A stretch of DNA of 64,000 bases from Fen-1058 sp964398185 (GCA_964398185.1 CAYNML010000001.1:1-64000); one strand, 5' to 3'. Counted from the first letter of the stretch, positions 11,191 to 20,226 are shown. Numbers and translations: made by a program. The notes: generated by a model from the letters alone, not told the origin.

Positions 11191-14100
11191 ATGCGCATTC
11201 TGCACGGCACGTGGCTGCCCGGCGACTATCTCTCCAAAGACAAAGGCTTCGTCCTGTGGGCGGAATCCAGCGACATGAGCGCGGCTCAAGCGCGCCTGCG
11301 CCGCGGTGTGCGCCCGCATCCCTTTGCGATTACGTGCAAGTCGCTGCGGACGCTGCTGCTCGATCTGTTGACGTCCGCCGAGGTGTTGATGCGCAGCACG
11401 ACGAAGGACAGTCGCATCGTCGCGCGGCTGCCCTCCAACTCCGATCGGCCGATGCCCTCTTCGCCGTTCCTCTTTGAAGACGAGCCGAAGCGCGAGAAGC
11501 TGCAATTCACACCGTGGAAGATCGACGCGATCACCCTCGCGCCGCACGACGTGCTGGACTTGCTGGCGAATCTGCCGTCCGAGGAAGAAACCACGCCCGG
11601 CGTGAAGATCGGCAGCGATCTGCGCTACTGGCAGCACGCCGGCCAGCTGGCGCAGGAACTGCTGGCGCAGCAGCGTTTTGCGCCGGTGCTGCTGGAAGAA
11701 GGTGTGCGCTATCTGGGCGTCTGGCAGCCGCAGTGGAACAACGCCGATCTGGCGCGGCTCGATAAACTCACGCAGGTGCTGCCGTCGATCTGCCGCGCGG
11801 TGGGCCGCGATGACCGATCGGATATTTTGAATCCGCGCGCGCTGCTGACCAACTTCCTCACGATCATCATCGATGCCTTTGCGCGCGAACACGCCGACTT
11901 CGGCAAAGCCATCGCCGCCTCCAAAGACATGCCCGTGGCCGAAGCGTGGCTGGTGGCGCTGCGCAGCGCCGATCCGATCGTGCCCGCGTCGTTTCCCACG
12001 CTGGTGCAGTATCAAGAGCAATATCGCGCGTGGACCGAGGCGTTCCCCGGCGCGCTCGGCGGCGACACGTTCCGCCTGTGCTTCCGGCTCGATCCGCCGG
12101 AGATGGATGTCGATCCCGACGTGATCTTTGCGCCCAAACTCAATCGCCGCGATTGGTCGCTGCGCTTCTTCCTGCAAGCCACCGACGATCTGAGTCTGCT
12201 CGTTCCCGCAGAAGCGGTGTGGCGCGAGCGCGGCAGCACGCTGAAATATCTCAATCGCAAGTTCGACAAGCCGCAGGAAAGAATGCTGGCGGGACTGGGA
12301 TTGGCCTCGCGCATTTTCCCGCCGCTGGAAGCGAGCCTGAAGAGCGCGCGCCCCACCGAGTGCGCGTTGAACGTCGAGCAGGCGTACACCTTCATGCGCG
12401 AAACGGCGCTGCTGCTGGAGAGCAGCGGCTTTGGTGTGCTGGTACCCAACGTATCGGGCAAGCTTGGTGTGCGCGTCACGGTGAAATCGAAGGAAGCGCC
12501 CAAGGGCGGCCTGAGCCTGTTGACGGCCGAATCGATCTTTGAGTACGACTGGCAACTGGCTTTAGGTGATGAGCCGCTCTCCGAAGATGAGTTCAATCGC
12601 CTGGCTTCGTTGAAGGTGCCGCTGGTGCAGGTGCGCGGGCAGTGGGTGGAGCTGCGGCCCGATCAGATCAAGCAGGCGATCGCGTACTGGGAGAAGCGCA
12701 AGGCTGCCGAAGAAGTTCCGCTATCTGAAGCATTGCGGATGTCACTCGGCGGAGAAACCATCAGCCCGATCGCTGGTCTGCCGATTAACGAAGTCGCCGT
12801 CGAAGGGTGGCTGAACGATCTGTTGAAGCAGCTCGCCGCCGGGGCGAAGATGCGGCCCGTCCCCACACCCGATCGGTTTCACGGCGAACTGCGGCACTAT
12901 CAATCTGCCGGGTTGGCGTGGCTGGCGTTTTTGCGGCAGTGGGGTTTGGGCGCGTGCCTTGCCGACGACATGGGCCTGGGCAAGACGATTCAAGTGATCG
13001 CGTTGTTCTTGCACGAACGCATTCAAGCACAGCCGAAGCCTGCGTTGTTGATCTGTCCCACGTCGGTGGTGGGCAACTGGCAGCGCGAGTTGGCGCGCTT
13101 TTCGCCCGATCTGCGCGTGCTGATCCATCACGGCGCGGGGCGGCAGAAGGACACGCTGCGCAGGCAGGCCGCGCAGCACGACGTGGTGATCAGCTCCTAC
13201 GCGTTATTACACCGCGATGAGCAGGTGTTAGGCGACATCGAGTGGAGCGATGTCATTCTCGACGAAGCGCAGAACATCAAGAACCCGTCCACCAAGCAGG
13301 CACAGGCGGCGCGGCGCTTGCGGGCGCAGTGGCGCGCGGCGTTGACGGGCACCCCGGTCGAGAATCGCCTGACGGAGCTGTGGAGCATCTTCCAGTTTTT
13401 GAATCCGGGCTACCTGGGATCGCAAAAAGACTTTCTCGATCGGCTGGCGCGGCCCATCGAGCAGCGCAACGACGAAGACGCGACGAAGCAGTTGAAGTCG
13501 CTGGTGGGGCCGTTCATTCTGCGGCGCGTGAAGACCGATCCCAACGTGATCAGCGATCTGCCGGCGAAGAACGAGATGAAGGTGTACTGCTCGTTGACCA
13601 GGGAGCAGGCCACGTTGTATCAAGCCGTGGTGCGCGATTCGCTGCAGAAAATTCAGGAAGCCGAGGGGATCGATCGGCGCGGCGTGATTCTGGCGACGCT
13701 GTTGAAGTTGAAGCAGGTATGCAATCACCCGGCGCAGTTCCTCAACGACGGCAGCGCGCTGCCGGGGCGCAGCGGTAAGCTGGCGCGCCTGACGGAGATG
13801 CTGGAAGAAGCGCGCGCGGTGCGCGATCGCGTGTTGATCTTCACGCAGTTTGCCGAGATGGGGCACTTGCTGCGCAGTTACTTGCAGGACACCTTCGGCG
13901 ATGAGGTGTTCTTCCTGCACGGCGGCACGCCGGCCAGGGCGCGCACTAAAATGGTGCAGACGTTTCAAGATGATCCCCACGGCCCGTCGATCTTCGTGCT
14001 GTCGATCAAGGCGGGCGGCACGGGCTTGAATTTGACGCGCGCCAATCACGTCTTCCATTTCGATCGGTGGTGGAATCCCGCCGTCGAGAACCAGGCGACC

Positions 14101-14316
14101 GATCGGGCGTTTCGCATCGGGCAGACGAAGAACGTGCAGGTACACAAGTATTTGTGCGCGGGCACGTTCGAAGAGAAGATCGACGAGATGATCGAACGCA
14201 AGCAGGCGCTGGCGGAAGTCATCGTGGGCGAGAGCGAAGGCTGGCTGACGGAACTTTCGACGGAGCAGTTGAAGGATCTGTTTGCGCTGCGGAAAGAGGC
14301 CATCAGTAATGAGTAA
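11191..14316 (+). CDS. SNF2-family DNA-dependent ATPase with SNF2-associated N-terminal domain
   Basis: Large Swi2/Snf2 ATPase, 1041 residues from ATG 11191. The N-terminal 550 residues match the type of region (DUF3670-like) that precedes bacterial SNF2 cores. The helicase core begins with Walker A LADDMGLGKTIQV (about residue 590), then DEAQNIKNP (about 691), LTGTPVENRL, and in the second RecA lobe LIFTQFAEMG, SIKAGGTGLNLT, HFDRWWNPAVE and QATDRAFRIGQ (about 968). These translocases remodel protein-DNA complexes rather than unwind DNA. The SWIM zinc-finger gene follows after a 76-base repeat-filled spacer; this pair is recurrent in bacteria. Roles in transcription recycling, repair or defence are all possible. 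Confidence 0.93.
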   Translation: MRILHGTWLPGDYLSKDKGFVLWAESSDMSAAQARLRRGVRPHPFAITCKSLRTLLLDLLTSAEVLMRSTTKDSRIVARLPSNSDRPMPSSPFLFEDEPKREKLQFTPWKIDAITLAPHDVLDLLANLPSEEETTPGVKIGSDLRYWQHAGQLAQELLAQQRFAPVLLEEGVRYLGVWQPQWNNADLARLDKLTQVLPSICRAVGRDDRSDILNPRALLTNFLTIIIDAFAREHADFGKAIAASKDMPVAEAWLVALRSADPIVPASFPTLVQYQEQYRAWTEAFPGALGGDTFRLCFRLDPPEMDVDPDVIFAPKLNRRDWSLRFFLQATDDLSLLVPAEAVWRERGSTLKYLNRKFDKPQERMLAGLGLASRIFPPLEASLKSARPTECALNVEQAYTFMRETALLLESSGFGVLVPNVSGKLGVRVTVKSKEAPKGGLSLLTAESIFEYDWQLALGDEPLSEDEFNRLASLKVPLVQVRGQWVELRPDQIKQAIAYWEKRKAAEEVPLSEALRMSLGGETISPIAGLPINEVAVEGWLNDLLKQLAAGAKMRPVPTPDRFHGELRHYQSAGLAWLAFLRQWGLGACLADDMGLGKTIQVIALFLHERIQAQPKPALLICPTSVVGNWQRELARFSPDLRVLIHHGAGRQKDTLRRQAAQHDVVISSYALLHRDEQVLGDIEWSDVILDEAQNIKNPSTKQAQAARRLRAQWRAALTGTPVENRLTELWSIFQFLNPGYLGSQKDFLDRLARPIEQRNDEDATKQLKSLVGPFILRRVKTDPNVISDLPAKNEMKVYCSLTREQATLYQAVVRDSLQKIQEAEGIDRRGVILATLLKLKQVCNHPAQFLNDGSALPGRSGKLARLTEMLEEARAVRDRVLIFTQFAEMGHLLRSYLQDTFGDEVFFLHGGTPARARTKMVQTFQDDPHGPSIFVLSIKAGGTGLNLTRANHVFHFDRWWNPAVENQATDRAFRIGQTKNVQVHKYLCAGTFEEKIDEMIERKQALAEVIVGESEGWLTELSTEQLKDLFALRKEAISNE

Positions 14317-14382
14317 AACGTGAAGCGTAAAGCGTGAAACGAAGACGTAACGATTTTACGCAGTACGCATTACGTTTTACAC
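14317..14382. repeat. Word array of GTAAAACG/GTGAAACG type filling the spacer
   Basis: Degenerate 7-10-base words (GTAAAACG, GTGAAGCG, GTAAAGCG, GTGAAACG) run from the SNF2 stop codon; the same words appear in reverse complement (TTACG, ACGTTTTAC) toward the SWIM gene start, so the spacer can fold back on itself. Related arrays lie at 35838-35903 and 39968-40043. Confidence 0.7.
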
Positions 14383-14392
14383 AGGTGCGCTT

Positions 14393-15241
14393 ATGAGTTG
14401 GGACTGGTACTTCAAACCAAAACCGCGCAAGCCGGCCAACGGCATCAAGGCGCAGAGCAAGAAGTTCGGGCAGACGTGGTGGTCGGGCAAGTGGCTGGCC
14501 GCGCTGGAGCGGCTGGTCGATCCGGCACGCCTGAGCCGCGGTCGATCGTATGCGCGCAGCGGGCAGGTGCTGAACCTGGATATTCAAGCGGGCCGCGTCG
14601 AATCGCGCGTGCAGGGCAGCCGGCCGCAACCTTACAAAGTGAAGATCGAGATCAAGCCGCTGAGCGAGAAGGACTGGCAGCGTGTGGCGGATGCAATGGC
14701 GCAGCAGGCAATCTTTGCGGCCAAGCTGCTGGCCGGCGAGATGCCGCAGAACATCGAAGAAGCGTTTGCGGCGGCCAAAGTCACGTTGTTTCCGGCGTCA
14801 CGCGGCGATCTGAAAACACAATGCTCGTGCCCCGATTACTCCAATCCGTGCAAGCACATCGCGGCGGTGTATTACCTGCTGGGCGAACAGTTCGATAGCG
14901 ATCCGTTCCTGCTGTTTCGTCTGCGGGGCCAGACCAAGGACGAGATCATGACGCTGCTGCGCGCGCGGCGGGCGCAGTTGGCCTTAGCGGAAGAAGAGCG
15001 CGCAGTGGAGCCGCCGAAGATCGAAGAACCGATCGAGCCGTTGGAAGCCGATCCCGATCGGTTCTGGCACGGTTCCGCGGAGCTGATCGATTTCCGCGTG
15101 ACGATTGCCGCGCCCCCGATCGATGCGGCGCCCATCAAGCGGCTGGGAGCGCCCAAGTTCTGGCACGGCAAGCAGGATTTTGTGGCGCTGTTGACCAGGG
15201 CATATCAGGCCATCGCGCAGGCGGCGTTGGAGAACGAATAA
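14393..15241 (+). CDS. SWIM zinc-finger protein
   Basis: Protein of 282 residues with a central SWIM motif (CxCxnCxH): CSCPDYSNPCKHIAAVYY at about residues 143-160, preceded by a region rich in basic residues and aromatics (WYFKPKPRKPANGIKAQ, SRGRSYARSGQVLNLDI). SWIM domains bind DNA or proteins through one zinc ion and often accompany SNF2 ATPases, as here. The C-terminal third contains acidic and proline-rich stretches and RFWHGSAELIDF/KFWHGKQDFVAL repeats. It likely acts with the upstream ATPase as a DNA- or partner-binding subunit. The order and spacing indicate one transcription unit. Confidence 0.88.
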   Translation: MSWDWYFKPKPRKPANGIKAQSKKFGQTWWSGKWLAALERLVDPARLSRGRSYARSGQVLNLDIQAGRVESRVQGSRPQPYKVKIEIKPLSEKDWQRVADAMAQQAIFAAKLLAGEMPQNIEEAFAAAKVTLFPASRGDLKTQCSCPDYSNPCKHIAAVYYLLGEQFDSDPFLLFRLRGQTKDEIMTLLRARRAQLALAEEERAVEPPKIEEPIEPLEADPDRFWHGSAELIDFRVTIAAPPIDAAPIKRLGAPKFWHGKQDFVALLTRAYQAIAQAALENE

Positions 15242-15270
15242 CCGTACATGGGCACGAACGTGGCGGCGTA

Positions 15271-15990
15271 TCATCGCGCGCGTTCGATCAACTTCAGCAG
15301 GGCCCCCAACAGCTGTCCCGCATACTCGCGATCGAAGATCACGCTCTGGTGCTCAAAGACCATGGAGAACATGCCGCTCGACACGTTGGGTTTCCGCTCG
15401 GCGGCCAGCGCCGGGCCGGGAATGACAGGGATCACGGGCGCGAGGCGATAGAGCTCGCGGAATCGCTCCAGGGCGGCCGGGTCGTCGTCGTCGTAGCCCA
15501 GCGCGGCGACGACGTACGGCAACTGCTGTGCCTGCGCCCACGCCAGCGGCCCGCTGGGCCTGGGTTCGCGCTTGCGGAGGCGATCGAGCGAGAAATTCGA
15601 GGGCGGCCGATCCTGCTGGCGGTTGAAGATCAGCACGAGGCCGCTGACAGGTACCGTCCACGCCCAATCGCGCAAATTGCTGGTGTCGTGCAGCGCCTGC
15701 TCCACCGGCGCTTGTGGCGCAAAGAGATGAAGGTAGTAGGGCCACGCCGGCAGCTTGCCGCAGTCGCTGTAAATCAACGGCAGCGCGCCTTCTTTGCGGA
15801 AGGGCTTGGGCGGTTCCGTGTCCGCTTTCCACTTGACCAACAGTGGACGCGGCGCAGGCTCGGGGCAGACGGCTTGCATGAAGAGCACCGGGCTGAGCGA
15901 GAGGCCGCTGCCTTCGCATACCCAGATGCCCATGTCGTGCCCGTGCATGGCGTTGATTTTGTAGTGCTGCCGTTGTGAGGCGTCGTCCAT
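15271..15990 (-). CDS. Hypothetical protein, possible degenerate Ras-like fold
   Basis: Product of 239 residues starting MDDASQRQHYKIN, preceded by GGGAAGACATC upstream on the minus strand. I do not recognise the family. Stretches WTVPVSGLVLIFNRQQDR and PYVVAALGYDDDD...APVIPVIPG alternate strand and helix and faintly resemble the nucleotide-base-binding half of MglA-like small GTPases, but no P-loop is visible, so any GTPase link is weak. It converges with the SWIM gene. The reading frame stays open upstream to 16353 but that part is low-complexity and antisense to a small gene, so the shorter start is preferred. Confidence 0.6.
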   Translation of the reverse strand: MDDASQRQHYKINAMHGHDMGIWVCEGSGLSLSPVLFMQAVCPEPAPRPLLVKWKADTEPPKPFRKEGALPLIYSDCGKLPAWPYYLHLFAPQAPVEQALHDTSNLRDWAWTVPVSGLVLIFNRQQDRPPSNFSLDRLRKREPRPSGPLAWAQAQQLPYVVAALGYDDDDPAALERFRELYRLAPVIPVIPGPALAAERKPNVSSGMFSMVFEHQSVIFDREYAGQLLGALLKLIERAR

Positions 15991-16180
15991 GATGTCTTCC
16001 CGGTGTCGGTGCGAATTCGTCCGCCTGTAGTCTACCTCGAAGTGCGCGACGGGGCAATGGGCCGCGGCATTCTCCGCCAATACGCGGAGCCGGAAGTGCG
16101 GCCAGGCGATAGTGGTGTATACTGGTCTACAGCCGCACACGAAAATAGTCAGTCGCGTCGCAGACAGTAAAGGAAAGACC

Positions 16181-16372
16181 ATGGCAACGCAAGAGCCGCG
16201 CGAAGTAAACAACCTGACACGCCGGATCGATGAAAATCTTAAGAAGATTTGCCAGGCGCAGTTCGGGCACGTCCTCACGCGGGAGGAGTGGAAGGCCCTG
16301 CCGTTTGCCCTTCGGCGCGAGCTCGATAAGCAGGCGCGGCAGCAAGCGAACAACAGCGGGGGTCAACGCTGA
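16181..16372 (+). CDS. Small hypothetical protein
   Basis: Predicted 63-residue soluble protein, MATQEPREVNNLTRRIDENL onward, highly charged and probably helical, with a WKALPFALRRELDKQARQQ segment. AAAGGAAAGACC lies just before the ATG, which is the main support for the start. No signal peptide, membrane segment or recognisable domain. It is divergent from the unknown gene at 15271-15990 and followed by a strong terminator at 16447. Confidence 0.5.
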   Translation: MATQEPREVNNLTRRIDENLKKICQAQFGHVLTREEWKALPFALRRELDKQARQQANNSGGQR

Positions 16373-16446
16373 TCAGGCAGAGGCAGCCCAAAACCGGCGC
16401 CGCGCTGCGCCCAACCGCTGCGAGCGCTGTCGCCGTGCTTTAACCG

Positions 16447-16484
16447 AAGCGCCGCCGATGGTCTTCATCGGCGGCGCTTGCTTT
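16447..16484. terminator. Bidirectional terminator with 14-bp perfect stem
   Basis: AAGCGCCGCCGATG (16447-16460) pairs perfectly with 16466-16479 across a 5-base loop, and GCTTT follows. It lies between the small plus-strand gene and the convergent GyrI-like gene and can serve both. Confidence 0.75.
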
Positions 16485-16838
16485 ACTCCGCAATCGGCAG
16501 ATACAGATCGAACTGCGCGTGCTCCCAGTCGCCGTCCGGCGGCGTGAGCAGTTCCTCCAGCCACTGGTGCTGCCCCATGCGATACCGGCTCGCCTCACGC
16601 CACGCCACCAACTGCTGCCACGTAGCGTAGATGTTCTGCACGCCCGTGCAGCGCGTCACCGCGTAACGCCCGCCGGGAAACTCCTTGATTTTGATCGGCT
16701 CTTCGACCTGCACGGACTCGTCGATCGTGATCCATTGATCGTAGCCGTAGTTCGGGCTGCCCGGCGAGGGATTCGGATTGTTGTAGCCGAAGAAGCGCTG
16801 CGGCTGGCTCAACAACCCGATCGGCTCCGCCCACTTCA
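16483..16838 (-). CDS. GyrI-like small-molecule-binding domain protein (5' end lost in gap)
   Basis: C-terminal 117 residues of a protein whose beginning lies in or beyond the scaffold gap. The segment FFGYNNPNPSPGSPNYGYDQ and following ESVQVEEPIKIKEFPGGRYAV are characteristic of GyrI-like/AraC effector-binding domains, which bind small hydrophobic or cationic ligands. It ends with LLTPPDGDWEHAQFDLYLPI, the usual C-terminus of that fold. Full-length stand-alone members are about 150-160 residues, so roughly 40 are missing. A WYL-type regulator is divergently encoded, a pairing common in bacteria; the two probably share the promoter region around the gap. Confidence 0.8.
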
Positions 16839-16938
16839 NNNNNNNNNNNNNNNNNNNNNNNNNNNNNNNNNNNNNNNNNNNNNNNNNNNNNNNNNNNNNN
16901 NNNNNNNNNNNNNNNNNNNNNNNNNNNNNNNNNNNNNN
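16839..16938. other. Scaffold gap (100 N)
   Basis: Exactly 100 unknown bases, a conventional placeholder for a gap of unknown size. It removes the 5' end of the GyrI-like gene and probably part of the shared promoter with the WYL regulator. Confidence 0.98.
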
Positions 16939-16941
16939 CAC

Positions 16942-16968
16942 CATCCCTGACATCTGCTGTCAGGGATG
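16942..16968. promoter_or_regulatory. Operator-like perfect palindrome upstream of the WYL regulator
   Basis: CATCCCTGACA (16942-16952) and its exact reverse complement (16958-16968) flank TCTGC. It lies 76 bases before the WYL regulator start, in the divergent promoter region, with a TAAGAT possible -10 at 16973-16978. The two half-sites are 16 bases apart centre to centre. Autoregulation by the WYL protein is inferred from position. Confidence 0.6.
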
Positions 16969-17043
16969 TGTGATAAGATGCGATCAAATTCGGAAGTGCG
17001 AATTCGGGACCCCGAATTCCACACTCCACCTTTGGACTTCATT

Positions 17044-18018
17044 ATGCGCGCCGATCGACTACTCTCCTTATTGATGCTGTTGCAAGCCCGCGGCCGGATG
17101 ACGGCCCAGGAACTGGCGCAGGAACTGGAAGTCTCCGAGCGCACCATCTACCGCGATATCAACGCGCTCAGCGCCAGCGGCGTGCCGGTCTATGCCGAAT
17201 CCGGCCCCGGCGGCGGCTGCGCGCTGCTCGATAGTTACCGCACCAATCTCACCGGCCTCACCGCCGACGAAACTCGCGCGCTGTTCATGCTCAGCATCCC
17301 CGCCCCGCTCGATCAACTGGGTGTGACGCAGGAATTGAAAGCCGCGCTGTTGAAACTGTCGGCGGCGCTGCCGGAGGCGCGGCGCTCCGATGAAGCGCGC
17401 ATCCGCCAGCGGATTTACCTCGATTCGCTGAACTGGTTTCAGGAGACCGACGCCGTGCCGCACTTGCCGGTGATCTATCGGGCCGTGTGGGACGATCGGT
17501 TGGCGGCGATTACATTGCGCGTGCGCTTCGCGGCGTTCGTCGAATCGCACCTCGAGCAGGTGATCGCGCCGTATGGGCTGGTGGCCAAGGCGGGCGTGTG
17601 GCACATCATCGCGGCGCGGGAGGATCAGCTGCGTGTGTATCGCGCGGCGGATGTGATCGCAGCCCGGTTGCTCGACGAGACGTTCACACGCTATGCGGAC
17701 TTCGATCTGGCGGAATTCTGGCAGGGCTGGTGCGAAGGAGCGGAACGCGAACGCCCGCGTTACACCGTGACGCTGCGCCTCGCGCCGCACTTTGTGCCGA
17801 TCGCACAGCATTACCTCGGCGGCGAGGTGCGCACTCCGATCGATCACACCGCGCCCGACGAACAGGGACGGGTCACGATCAGGGTCGTGTTTGAATCGCT
17901 GGAGGACGCGCGGGCGCGCTGCTTGAGTTTGGGTTATGCAGTCGAAGTGCTGGAGCCGGAAGCGCTGCGCAAGAGCATCATCGACTACGCGGAGCAGATT
18001 CGGCGCGTCTACCAATAA
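17044..18018 (+). CDS. Transcriptional regulator, HTH plus WYL domain (YafY/DeoR-like)
   Basis: Regulator of 324 residues. The N-terminal winged helix-turn-helix is MRADRLLSLLMLLQARGRMT through ELEVSERTIYRDINALSASG, followed by the wing VYAESGPGGGCAL. The middle and C-terminal parts match the WYL region: RVRFAAFVESHLEQVIAPYG with HIIAAREDQLRVYRAADV, then the conserved end EVLEPEALRKSIIDYAEQIRRVY. ATG 17044 starts directly at the HTH domain; an earlier ATG would add unrelated residues. WYL domains sense ligands or nucleic-acid fragments. It most likely controls itself and the divergent GyrI-like gene. Confidence 0.9.
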   Translation: MRADRLLSLLMLLQARGRMTAQELAQELEVSERTIYRDINALSASGVPVYAESGPGGGCALLDSYRTNLTGLTADETRALFMLSIPAPLDQLGVTQELKAALLKLSAALPEARRSDEARIRQRIYLDSLNWFQETDAVPHLPVIYRAVWDDRLAAITLRVRFAAFVESHLEQVIAPYGLVAKAGVWHIIAAREDQLRVYRAADVIAARLLDETFTRYADFDLAEFWQGWCEGAERERPRYTVTLRLAPHFVPIAQHYLGGEVRTPIDHTAPDEQGRVTIRVVFESLEDARARCLSLGYAVEVLEPEALRKSIIDYAEQIRRVYQ

Positions 18019-18049
18019 CCTCCCGGAGGTTGAGGACCTCCGGGAGGTT
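18017..18049. terminator. Hairpin between convergent genes
   Basis: AACCTCCCGGAGGT (18017-18030) pairs perfectly with 18036-18049 across a 5-base loop and overlaps the stop codon of the WYL regulator. It separates that gene from the convergent GH44 gene by only a few bases and should stop transcripts from both sides. Confidence 0.7.
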
Positions 18050-18051
18050 GC

Positions 18052-20226
18052 TTACTTCAAGATGACGGGCAGGAACACCTGCTTGTCCAGCGGCGTCAGT
18101 GGCGAAGTCACGAACAGCGTGATCGATTGCGCCGGAAGCGTGACACTAAACGTGCTGCCGGTGATGATCTGATCGGGTTGGCGCGTGATGGCGTTGAGAT
18201 TCGCCGCGCTGTAGCGATAGACCGCCGCGCGCGTGATCGGATCGGTTGCCGTCAACCCGATCGAACTGGTCAGCGTCTGCGTCAGCGACTTGTTGATCAC
18301 CATGATCGTCAGCGCCTGATCGCTGCTGCGCTGCGCGGCGTAGACGGCGACTTTGCTTTGATCGGCGCTGACCGCGCGCACGCTCACCTCGCCGAAGGTG
18401 TGATGCTGCCCGTCATAGTTGCGATACATGCGGAAGGCATATGCACCCGGCTGATCGATCTCCGGCGGCCCCCACAACGTGGCGAGGTCAAGCCCCTCGC
18501 GGCCAAAGATACCCAGCACGTCGGCCTGCGCCACCGCGCCGTTGATGTGATCGAGCGCGCCCCAGTTGTATTCGGTAATCGCCAGTTTCGTACCGGTGTA
18601 ATTGTCGGTGACCCACTGTTTCATGCGCGGGATGAGTTTCACAATGCCGCTTTGCCAGCCCATGCCGCCGATCCAACTTTCATCGACGTAGGTGGAATCC
18701 CAGAGCGATCGGGTGGAGCGCAGCCGCAGGGCCTGCGTCGCGGCATTACCCGCGCCCGATAAAGCGACGCCAGCGGCCTGCGGGTAATAGTGCAGATCGA
18801 GATAGTCCAGCAGCCGCACACCGTGCGCCTGTTCATAGGCGCTCATTTGCTGCAAGTACCACGGCGTGAAGGCGACATTGCCGTGCGAAGTATAGTCGGC
18901 GCCGCTGCTGCTGCAATTATCCAGCGCCGAGAAGAAATAGGCGCACCAGCCCCACAATACCGGACCGAGCGTCTTTGCGGAAGGATCAGCCTGCTTGATG
19001 GCCGCCGCATAAGCAGTGGTCTTGTCGCGCATTTCGTTGTACGTGGTTGGATGGGGATGCACGTCGCGGTGTGTGCTGTTCCACAGCATCGGTTCGTTGT
19101 CGAGGTTGTAGAACAAGACGCCGCCGTTGGCCGCCGTGTCGTAGCGGGTCTTGAGGTGGTTGATCCAGCTGATCACATAGGTGGTGGTGATGGCGAGGCT
19201 GGTATCAGCGGGATCGTTGCCGGTGATGTCGCTGCCGTTGGTCGATACGCCGTTGCCGCAATCGGTGTCCCACGGATCGACCGACTGCTGCGCACCATAC
19301 CTGCTCACTTTGAAGCCGCAATCGAAAGGATGGCCGTTTGTGCGGGCTTTGGGCGTCCACCCCAGCAGCGGCATCGTCAAGATCGTCTTCGTGCCGGTGC
19401 GGCGATCTTGATCGACAAATTGATTGGCCGCCGAGCCGCCGGGCAGCGGGCCGGCGTTGTCGTCCGGAATGTTTTCGTAATACCAGTCGCTGCCGGTGTT
19501 ATGCACGTTGAGCTGCCAGTTGTAGCGCGTGGTGCTGTTGCCGCCCCAGCGCCGCACCGGCAGATCGAGCTCATCAGCCAGCGCTTCGTCCGTGAAATTC
19601 ATGCCATAGATGTACGGGCTGATCGGATGCCGATCGGCCTGGGCATCGACGTTGAGCGCCGGGCCGACGCCGGGTGGGACGGCGGTTGGCGGCACACCGC
19701 TGCCGATCAGCTGGATGTCGTCGAGATAGAAGATCGGCTGCGCGCCGCCCGTCGTATCCTGCCAGTAAAGATCGGACAGTGTGGCGGGGCTGCCCAGGGC
19801 ACTGAGCGGCACATCGAACTGAGTCCAGCTATTCGCCACCGTTGAGAAAGCATAGACGTCGTCGGGGTTGTTGTTGGCCACCACGCGCAGTTGACGTGTG
19901 CCCGTGCTGCCGCCGTGAATAAAGAAGCGCAGCGTTTCGTAGCCGCTGGTGCTTACCGCCGGATCGGCATGCAGATACAGCGCGCCCCAGGCCCCCGTGT
20001 ACGTCACGGCGATCGAATGCGTGCCGCCGTGCACGGGCGAAGCGGTGCTTAGATTGATCGTGGCGTTCCACGACCAGTTGGCCCAGCCACCGGCCAGCGC
20101 ATCGTCGTAGATGACGAGCGTCGCCTGCGGGCGGCCTTGCGCAGGACTTGCGCTAAATAATGATCCGGCTGCCAAAGCCAGCACGATCAGGCAGACGACG
20201 GCAGACCCGTGAGCAAAAGAACGCAT
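18052..20226 (-). CDS. Secreted glycoside hydrolase family 44 (endoglucanase/xyloglucanase type)
   Basis: Secreted enzyme of 724 residues. After a signal peptide (about 1-33) comes a beta-rich carbohydrate-binding-like domain (about 35-180, ending in IFYLDDIQLIG), then a GH44 catalytic region with RRWGGNSTTRYNWQ, YNLDNEPMLW (acid/base Glu near 378) and LAITEYNWGALDH (nucleophile Glu near 551). GH44 cleaves beta-1,4-glucans, xyloglucan and sometimes mannan. The extreme C-terminus, LDKQVFLPVILK, resembles the FLPxxxK/R tails found on many Chloroflexota exported proteins, perhaps a sorting tag. Start at 20226 is chosen because AGGTGAT precedes it; GTG 20235 would overlap that site. A promoter is visible at 20259-20288. 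Confidence 0.88.
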   Translation of the reverse strand: MRSFAHGSAVVCLIVLALAAGSLFSASPAQGRPQATLVIYDDALAGGWANWSWNATINLSTASPVHGGTHSIAVTYTGAWGALYLHADPAVSTSGYETLRFFIHGGSTGTRQLRVVANNNPDDVYAFSTVANSWTQFDVPLSALGSPATLSDLYWQDTTGGAQPIFYLDDIQLIGSGVPPTAVPPGVGPALNVDAQADRHPISPYIYGMNFTDEALADELDLPVRRWGGNSTTRYNWQLNVHNTGSDWYYENIPDDNAGPLPGGSAANQFVDQDRRTGTKTILTMPLLGWTPKARTNGHPFDCGFKVSRYGAQQSVDPWDTDCGNGVSTNGSDITGNDPADTSLAITTTYVISWINHLKTRYDTAANGGVLFYNLDNEPMLWNSTHRDVHPHPTTYNEMRDKTTAYAAAIKQADPSAKTLGPVLWGWCAYFFSALDNCSSSGADYTSHGNVAFTPWYLQQMSAYEQAHGVRLLDYLDLHYYPQAAGVALSGAGNAATQALRLRSTRSLWDSTYVDESWIGGMGWQSGIVKLIPRMKQWVTDNYTGTKLAITEYNWGALDHINGAVAQADVLGIFGREGLDLATLWGPPEIDQPGAYAFRMYRNYDGQHHTFGEVSVRAVSADQSKVAVYAAQRSSDQALTIMVINKSLTQTLTSSIGLTATDPITRAAVYRYSAANLNAITRQPDQIITGSTFSVTLPAQSITLFVTSPLTPLDKQVFLPVILK

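Noticed and set aside
15271..16353. Long 360-codon version of the unknown minus-strand gene
   Set aside because: The extra N-terminus is cysteine/arginine-rich, antisense to a small gene, and lacks a ribosome site; the start at 15990 is better.
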